From positions 1-12,520 of the forward strand of contig CAZMIL010000019.1 in NCBI GenBank assembly GCA_964566425.1: DNA of 12,520 nucleotides. The letters are read 5' to 3'. The position numbers were made by a program, and so were the translations under genes. Numbering within the stretch: the stretch's first letter is position 1; each line of letters starts with the position of its first letter. This stretch comes from CAZMIL01 sp964566425. GTDB taxonomy: Bacteria > Patescibacteriota > Microgenomatia > UBA1406 > GWC2-37-13. The notes below the pieces were generated by a model. That model was not told the origin of the DNA and did no database searches. It was given only the letters and a program-made list of their open reading frames with translations. Positions 5,835 through 10,797 of the stretch are shown here, piece after piece.

Positions 5835-7276
5835 AGATCCGTAACTGCTTAAACAAATTGGTTCTTTTGTTATTTTTCTTTTTTCAGCTCATCTATTTAT
5901 TCTTAATCAAGCTTCCAGTGGCTGCAATTGCAGCAAGCAGTTTTACCTCTGCCGATATTACTCTAACCAATTCTAGATTATCCTATCGAGCAATGCTTGG
6001 AGCCGATAGTGCAAGCAACGATACCAACTTTGCCATTTCTACCAGCCCTTCCGGACCAGCAACAGACGATCAAACTAATAATCTATTTATTAATGACAGG
6101 ATTTGTTTCAACAACCCTAGTTCAAATGGTTGCTCTGGTCAAACTACCTATACTATTAATAATGTCCCAACAAATACAACATTTGGAGTTTCTTCAGCCG
6201 TCGCTAATGCGATGACTACCGGTACGGATGTTGTGGCGACCCAGTCAGCTCGCTGGACTGTCCGTTTTACAGCAAGAACCTCTGTGGCTAGCGGTGGTTT
6301 TCTACGCTTAACTATCCCTGACACTGCCAATAGTAATGCCGACGGGATGCCCGATCCGGGAGGATTTGACTCATCGAGTCTCCCCAGTGATCTTTTGGGC
6401 GGGAATTGTTCCGGCAATGCTTGCCTTAGTCTAAGTGGTTTTACCGCTTCAGCAGGCTCTTTAACCACAACTAGTGGAACTGGACAAGTTATTTTGATCA
6501 CACTTTCGAGTGCTCTCACTGCCGGAACATCTTACTCGTTTATCTTGGGTCATGCTTCAGATACAACTCTAAGATTAAGAAACCCTTCACCGTCAACTAC
6601 GACCCATACCTCCGGATCAGCAGATACCAATTCGGCAACTCTGCAATCAGAAGATTCCAGTAATAATATTCTTGATAATGCAATTGTCAAAATCGCCAAT
6701 GTTGACGGCGTCCAGGTTTCGGCAACGGTTCAGCAGACTATCGCTTATACCATTGCCGGAGTAGCTTCTTCTACTTCTGCCTGCGGGATAACTACGGGCG
6801 TGACAACTACTGCTACAACTATTCCTTTCGGTTCGATCACTACTTTTGATGCTTTTACCGATGCTGCCCAAACTCATACTATTACCACAAATGCTGCCAA
6901 CGGGTATACGCTGACTGCACAAGAAGACCAAGCCTTAACTCGCGTTGGCGCCAACAATACAATCGCAGATACCGGCTGTGATGGTGCTGCTTGTTCGGCC
7001 GGAGCATCAGGAGGGGTATGTACACCTGCAACTTGGTCAACCGGCTCAAACCATGGTTTTGGTTATACACTGGCAAATATTAGCGGCTCAGACGCGTCTT
7101 TCACCAACAGCAGTGGTTATTGTCCCTTAACGACAGTCCCCAATCAAATCATGGGAAATGCAGGAAATGTCAGTGGGAATTCTATCTACATGTGCTCACG
7201 TTTAAGCATTGGCTCTTCGCAAGCTGCCGGCACTTATGTCAATACTTTAACGTTCACAGCGATACCCAAATTTTAA
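5831..7276 (+). CDS. Secreted Cys-rich surface protein with WxL-like C-terminal domain
   Basis: 481 residues, rich in Thr, Ser and Asn. A long hydrophobic signal peptide ends near VAAIAAS (30-36). Residues 38-300 form one or two beta domains with spaced cysteine pairs (C92/C101, C193/C198), suggesting disulphides made outside the cell. Residues 305-481 repeat the plan of the shorter secreted protein at 1167-1931: ANGYTLTAQED (356-366), ADTGC-x4-C (C383, C388), TWSTGSNHGFGYTL (401-414) and the ending AAGTYVNTLTFTAIPKF (465-481). YTL and FTA stand where WxL domains have W-x-L. No anchor, so it is released or held by a partner. It is first in an operon with a DUF916-like anchored protein 3 nt downstream. 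Stable, surface-exposed function is inferred; no enzyme motif is visible. Confidence 0.76.
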   Translation: MKIRNCLNKLVLLLFFFFQLIYLFLIKLPVAAIAASSFTSADITLTNSRLSYRAMLGADSASNDTNFAISTSPSGPATDDQTNNLFINDRICFNNPSSNGCSGQTTYTINNVPTNTTFGVSSAVANAMTTGTDVVATQSARWTVRFTARTSVASGGFLRLTIPDTANSNADGMPDPGGFDSSSLPSDLLGGNCSGNACLSLSGFTASAGSLTTTSGTGQVILITLSSALTAGTSYSFILGHASDTTLRLRNPSPSTTTHTSGSADTNSATLQSEDSSNNILDNAIVKIANVDGVQVSATVQQTIAYTIAGVASSTSACGITTGVTTTATTIPFGSITTFDAFTDAAQTHTITTNAANGYTLTAQEDQALTRVGANNTIADTGCDGAACSAGASGGVCTPATWSTGSNHGFGYTLANISGSDASFTNSSGYCPLTTVPNQIMGNAGNVSGNSIYMCSRLSIGSSQAAGTYVNTLTFTAIPKF

Positions 7277-7279
7277 AAT

Positions 7280-8281
7280 ATGAAAGACAAATTGTTTTTA
7301 TTTTTTTTCTTGAGTCTTTTTTTCCTTTTGGCCTCTGGCCTTATTTTCGCCCAACAACGCCTTTCGATTATTGCTTTCCCGGCTGTGCAAGATAAACAAG
7401 TCCAACCCGGGGAAAAAACACATCTGCAAATCCAATTTAAAAACGATGACACCTCTTTTATTACTGGACAGGTGAAAGTAGCCGACTATGTTGTCAGTGA
7501 CAAAGATGGAACAACCATCCTTGTCGAAGGAAACCAGCCAAGATCAAAATATGCCGCCTCGTCATGGATAACACTCGGAGAAAATAACATTACCATTCCG
7601 CCAAACGACGTTGTTACTGTAGATATTTATGTTTCAGTTCCACAAGATGTCCCCCATTGTGGTAGCTATGCTGTTGTCTATTTCCAACCTGCTCTACCCG
7701 GGAAAAACGAGTTACAAAGCAATCTAAATTCTGCCACAGGGATTACTGCTAAAATCGGCGGGCTGATAAACTTTAAAGTTAACGGACGAGAATGTAGAGA
7801 AAATATCGTTATCTCTAAATTTCAAGCCCCTTTTCTACAAGAATTCGGCCCGGTAAAAGTAAATCTTGAACTTTTGAGCAACAGCGATATAGACCTACAA
7901 CCCATCGGGGTAGTTAACCTAACTAACCTCTTTGGTCGTTATGCGGATTCACAAAGATTAAAAGATCAACGAATCTTCCCTGAAACTGTAAAAGCCTATC
8001 AATTAACGCTCGGCCATAGATGGATGATTGGCAGATATAAATTGACTCTAAACGCTACTTATGGGTCTTCAGGTAAAAAACTTATAGTATCTACTTATAT
8101 CTGGATAATTCCTTGGAGGCTCATCTTAATCATAATTTTGACTATAATTATTATTATGCTTCTGATTAAATCGATATCTGGTAAATCACGAAGAGAGAAG
8201 TTGCTACTGGAGAGTGAACTCAAAGCGGAAAAGGAACAGATTCAGACACTAAAAGACCAGTTGCGTAAGAAAAAACTCTAA
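7280..8281 (+). CDS. Membrane-anchored DUF916/WxLIP-like protein with cytoplasmic coiled tail
   Basis: 333 residues. Signal peptide (1-24, ending IFAQQ), then a DUF916-type Ig-like domain (about 28-140): FPAVQDKQVQPGEKTHLQIQ, a YAASSWITLGENNITIPPND strand-turn and SVPQDVPHCGSYAVVYFQPA (119-138). A second beta domain spans about 160-272, with C127 and C172 as the only cysteines. One transmembrane helix follows (about 279-298), and then a strongly charged helical tail (303-333, heptad-like, SRREKLLLESELKAEKEQIQ) predicted to be cytoplasmic. It shares plan and order with the anchored protein at 199-1167, which lacks the long tail. Starting 3 nt after the WxL-like gene, it is the likely membrane partner of that secreted protein. 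The coiled tail could pass a signal inward or tie the protein to another coiled protein; that is inference. Confidence 0.76.
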   Translation: MKDKLFLFFFLSLFFLLASGLIFAQQRLSIIAFPAVQDKQVQPGEKTHLQIQFKNDDTSFITGQVKVADYVVSDKDGTTILVEGNQPRSKYAASSWITLGENNITIPPNDVVTVDIYVSVPQDVPHCGSYAVVYFQPALPGKNELQSNLNSATGITAKIGGLINFKVNGRECRENIVISKFQAPFLQEFGPVKVNLELLSNSDIDLQPIGVVNLTNLFGRYADSQRLKDQRIFPETVKAYQLTLGHRWMIGRYKLTLNATYGSSGKKLIVSTYIWIIPWRLILIIILTIIIIMLLIKSISGKSRREKLLLESELKAEKEQIQTLKDQLRKKKL

Positions 8282-8285
8282 CATC

Positions 8286-9335
8286 ATGAAACGTTGGTTT
8301 GCTTTTTTTATCTTATTGTTTTTAGCTGGAACAACCTCATTGATGCTTATCATTATTGCTAATTCGCTTAAAGATGTTGAGAGTCAAGAACAAGGAAAGG
8401 TTAAGGGAGTAAGTGTTTCAGCTACGATTGGAGAGATTGTTCCTGTCCCGACACCCCCTGAAGGAGGCCTATCAGGCGGCGGCGGACCAAGCGGGACCGG
8501 CGGTCCATCGGGCTCTCAAGGAGGGCAGCCATCCAACTATTCCGTCATCTTCGGTTATACTTCTCCGTTTGCCACTGTGATCATGGACGCTCGAGGACTA
8601 TTTGAACAGACCGTTGCCGATAAAAATGGATATTTTGCTTTTAATCAATCTTTTGTTAATTTCTTACCGCAAGAAATTTGTCTCACAGCACAAGATAAAA
8701 TCGGTATTGTCTCTAGTCCTACCTGTCTGCCTAAGTTTCCAACTAGCTATAGTTTGAACATCGGACCAATACTCCTTCCGCCAACTTTATCATTAGATAA
8801 ATCAAAGTACTACGCTGGAGAAGAAGTTATTTTAACGGGCCAAAGTATTCCAAATACGGACGTACGTCTTTCGTTGTTTATAGATCAAAAAACAACTTTT
8901 AACGATTATCTTGCCTCCTTTTCACCGATAAAACCCGTCTATGCCTTTAGCCTGCCTGAATTGACTACAAAAACAGATAGTCAAGGAAATTATTCTTTGG
9001 AAATCCCTTCCGGCAGAGCCGATATTTTTCGTCTGTTTACTCAATCCCTGTATTCTGGACAGCCAACAGGTCAGAGCAGAAATTTAACCATTAAAATCCT
9101 TCCCTCTTGGCTAGAAATCTTTAATTTACTGTTTATTGTCTGGAACTTTTTTATAACTCACCTCTTCGAAACAATTATCTTTCTCCAATTTATTATCATC
9201 ACGGTCTTTTTAGTACGTCGGTATCTCTTGCCGCATCATTTGGCAAGCGAAAAAATAAGAACTATTAAAGAAAGAGTGGGCTTAATTAAGCGAGAATATG
9301 AACCTACGTTAAAAAAAGAATTAATCGAAAGTTAA
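8286..9335 (+). CDS. Ig-like surface protein with Gly/Pro/Ser linker and C-terminal membrane segments
   Basis: 349 residues. An N-terminal hydrophobic segment (about 5-26) is followed by a glycine/proline/serine-rich flexible linker (about 53-84, GGGGPSGTGGPSG). Two small beta domains come next: residues 86-155 with GYTSPFATVIMDARGLFEQT and C132/C147, resembling carboxypeptidase-regulatory-like folds, and residues 165-270 with PTLSLDKSKYYAGEEVILTG and KTDSQGNYSLEIPSG, an Ig-like pattern of carbohydrate- or surface-bound proteins. One or two transmembrane helices lie at about 275-311, and a basic cytoplasmic helix (317-349) ends the protein. It begins 4 nt after the DUF916-like gene, so it is third in the operon, and overlaps the opposing gene tail to tail by 15 nt. 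Role unknown; probably part of the same surface assembly. Confidence 0.7.
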   Translation: MKRWFAFFILLFLAGTTSLMLIIIANSLKDVESQEQGKVKGVSVSATIGEIVPVPTPPEGGLSGGGGPSGTGGPSGSQGGQPSNYSVIFGYTSPFATVIMDARGLFEQTVADKNGYFAFNQSFVNFLPQEICLTAQDKIGIVSSPTCLPKFPTSYSLNIGPILLPPTLSLDKSKYYAGEEVILTGQSIPNTDVRLSLFIDQKTTFNDYLASFSPIKPVYAFSLPELTTKTDSQGNYSLEIPSGRADIFRLFTQSLYSGQPTGQSRNLTIKILPSWLEIFNLLFIVWNFFITHLFETIIFLQFIIITVFLVRRYLLPHHLASEKIRTIKERVGLIKREYEPTLKKELIES

Positions 9336-9734
9336 ATGTGCTTTTTGGTTCAACTTAATCATTCCAACATCCACTTCTAAATAATAATCGCCTTTTTGAC
9401 TTGCAGAAACATCAAACACCGCTTTACCGTAAGAATCGCTGACTGCTTGTACTGCCTGAATATTTAGGCCGGGTTGATTGACAAGGTTGATAGCTTTTCC
9501 CGAGACTCCTAATCCTTGATTGTTAAGGATAAAGACTGTCACTCTAATCTGCTCTTGATTATTAGCCAAGGCTTTTAAAGGTGTTACAAAGACATAAGAA
9601 TTTTCCGGTGAGAAATTCTGCTGCGCAGCCGAGGCTTTTCGTGAAAATAACGTACTCTCAGAAAGCCATAAATAGATAAAAACTATCAAAGCTAAAAAGA
9701 CCAATAAAATAATAAAAAAGATTTTCTTTTTCAT
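9321..9734 (-). CDS. Small anchored protein with Big-1-like Ig domain
   Basis: 137 residues from the ATG at 9734. A longer reading from a GTG at 9776 would run through a consensus promoter, so it is not used. MKKKIFFIILLVFLALIVFI is a signal anchor or signal peptide (1-26, possible cleavage near ASAAQ). Residues 46-137 match the invasin/intimin-type Big-1 pattern: TPLKALANNQEQIRVTVFIL, NNQGLGVSGKAINL, SDSYGKAVFDVSASQKGDYY (99-118) and a final KAHLTFD. Big-1 domains serve as rigid spacers in surface adhesins. There is only one, so it is short for an adhesin and may be a subunit of a larger assembly. It has its own promoter and is monocistronic here. The last five codons overlap the 3' end of the convergent gene. 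Confidence 0.72.
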   Translation of the reverse strand: MKKKIFFIILLVFLALIVFIYLWLSESTLFSRKASAAQQNFSPENSYVFVTPLKALANNQEQIRVTVFILNNQGLGVSGKAINLVNQPGLNIQAVQAVSDSYGKAVFDVSASQKGDYYLEVDVGMIKLNQKAHLTFD

Positions 9735-9743
9735 CTCTCTCAT

Positions 9744-9772
9744 ATCATAGACAAAATAAATAGACTTGTCAA
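9744..9772 (-). promoter_or_regulatory. Consensus promoter of the Big-1-like gene
   Basis: Minus strand: TTGACA (9772-9767), 17-base spacer, TATGAT (9749-9744). Both boxes are at or near consensus. Nine bases separate the -10 from the ATG at 9734, so the transcript is practically leaderless, and this fixes the start at that ATG. Confidence 0.72.
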
Positions 9773-9775
9773 ACA

Positions 9776-9795
9776 CCCAATGCTATAAATTTGGG
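9776..9795. repeat. Inverted repeat just upstream of the Big-1-like promoter
   Basis: CCCAA (9776-9780), ten bases, TTGGG (9791-9795), immediately upstream of the -35 box. It could be an activator or repressor site. The stem is short, so this may be chance. Confidence 0.25.
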
Positions 9796-10105
9796 GTATA
9801 ACAAAGAAACGAAAGACAAATTTTAAAAACTAGCAGACAATTAAATAACATGCCAAACAGTAGAAAATGGCATAGATTGATATATTTATATATATGCTTC
9901 ATTAGTTAGAAAATTAAAGTTTTTTGAATACTGTTCCAATTCTTACAACAATAGCCATAGAGAAGAAAAAGAACTTTCTCGCAAACAAAAAAAGACAATA
10001 AAACGAATATAAATATTAACTAGTAAACAAACTATAGTTCAAAAAAACTATAGGTATATAGATATATTTAGATATATTAAGTATACAAAAAATAGTGTTC
10101 GGTAA

Positions 10106-10125
10106 TTAAATTAAATTAAATTAAA
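10106..10125. repeat. Tandem TTAAA microsatellite (4 units)
   Basis: Four perfect TTAAA units in a row, within the AT-rich spacer, 73 bases before the -35 box of the core-binding-domain gene. Such tracts can change length by slippage and can act as A/T-rich upstream elements. Confidence 0.7.
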
Positions 10126-10160
10126 TTTTAATATAAGTTCTACTTTTCACTTAAATAAAT

Positions 10161-10176
10161 ATCTATCTAAATAGAT
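10161..10176. repeat. Small palindrome upstream of the fibre-operon promoter
   Basis: ATCTAT-CTAA-ATAGAT is a perfect 6-bp inverted repeat ending 22 bases before the -35 box. It is a candidate protein-binding site; in such AT-rich DNA chance occurrence is quite possible. Confidence 0.35.
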
Positions 10177-10198
10177 CAAAATATCTACTAAATACCTC

Positions 10199-10228
10199 TT
10201 GACAAACATTTTTTGATTGTTTTATTAT
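10199..10228 (+). promoter_or_regulatory. Promoter of the core-binding-domain / fibre operon
   Basis: TTGACA (10199-10204), an 18-base spacer and TATTAT (10223-10228). The -10 ends eight bases before the ATG at 10237, so the mRNA should start at or within a few bases of the codon. Confidence 0.68.
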
Positions 10229-10236
10229 TATCTTAT

Positions 10237-10797
10237 ATGGCAAATGATTATAATTTTTATAATCTTGAAGCCCCATTTAAACTTTTTCTTGTTTCGGGAA
10301 ATAAAAAGATTAGTCCTATATCAATTGCCAACTACATTTCAGACTTGCGTCACTTCTTTGGTTGGATTGTTCTCACAATAAAAAATAGCGAATTACCGAT
10401 AAATTTCTCTCCAGATGACTATCAACAAATCTTTTCTCAATTTCTAACGAAGGAAATAATCGCTGAATATACTGCGTATTTGAAGGAGAATTTCATTCCG
10501 TTAGGCACTATCAACCGTAGACTCTCCACTCTCCGTAAATTCTGTGCCTTCTGCATCTCTCAAGGCTGGCTCAAAGCTAACCCTGCTAAGCAAATTGCTA
10601 ATATTTCACGCACGAATACACGGGTAGATGTGATGCCAATAGCTCATGAGCAGAATAAGGATTCGACTGCTTTCTTGGAGTACTTATCCAAATATGAGCC
10701 CGATCTTAGCCGGATTAAATTAATTATCTCCGACGTTGAGGAATTTTTAGGTTTTTCTAATGGCCTAAAATCCCAATCACATGATGGAAAAAGTTAA
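10237..10797 (+). CDS. Stand-alone integrase core-binding (SAM-like) domain protein, no catalytic domain
   Basis: 186 residues from the ATG at 10237; a TTG at 10213 lies inside the promoter and is rejected. Residues 10-120 match the N-terminal core-binding domain of tyrosine recombinases (XerC/XerD-type): EAPFKLFLVSGNKKISPISI, ANYISDLRHFFGWI, then TINRRLSTLRKFCAFCISQG and WLKANPAKQI (91-120). In XerC/D this domain clamps DNA beside the catalytic domain. Here only 66 residues remain, with no R-H-x-x-R or Tyr motif. Instead TAFLEYLSKYEPDLSRIKLI (144-163) looks like the start of another short core-binding-like helix pair. The stop lies 17 nt inside the next gene, so they are translationally coupled. 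It could bind DNA, or act as a protein adaptor for the neighbour. It is unlikely to be a broken integrase because its promoter and coupling are intact. Confidence 0.72.
   Translation: MANDYNFYNLEAPFKLFLVSGNKKISPISIANYISDLRHFFGWIVLTIKNSELPINFSPDDYQQIFSQFLTKEIIAEYTAYLKENFIPLGTINRRLSTLRKFCAFCISQGWLKANPAKQIANISRTNTRVDVMPIAHEQNKDSTAFLEYLSKYEPDLSRIKLIISDVEEFLGFSNGLKSQSHDGKS

Larger units (their letters stand above)
9777..10198. other. Gene-free, very AT-rich spacer with short repeats
   Basis: No coding region is supported on either strand over this stretch, which is unusually long for so compact a genome. It is clearly richer in A and T than the flanking genes. It holds an ATGCCA-N12-TGGCAT inverted repeat (9850-9873), a repeated AAACTATAG (10029-10037 and 10045-10053), two tandem 10-mers of AGATATATTW (10060-10079), four TTAAA units and an ATCTAT/ATAGAT hairpin. 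It is a boundary between the two blocks and the upstream regulatory region of the surface-fibre operon. Confidence 0.6.

Noticed and set aside
6148..6931. Minus-strand frames inside the 481-residue secreted protein gene
   Set aside because: Low-complexity shadows of a clearly coding plus-strand gene with a signal peptide and conserved motifs.
9735..9776. GTG or earlier ATG start for the Big-1-like protein
   Set aside because: These codons coincide with the consensus -35/-10 region; the ATG at 9734 gives an ordinary lysine-rich signal start.
9850..9909. A 19-residue plus-strand ORF (starts MPNSRKWH) in the AT-rich spacer
   Set aside because: No ribosome site or promoter, very short, and partly formed by the ATGCCA/TGGCAT inverted repeat.
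10213..10236. Upstream TTG start for the core-binding-domain protein
   Set aside because: It lies within the promoter, between the -35 and -10 boxes, so it would not be in the transcript.
10237..10797. Active integrase of a mobile element
   Set aside because: No catalytic R-H-x-x-R or Tyr motif, no attachment sites, and no tRNA or terminal repeats nearby.
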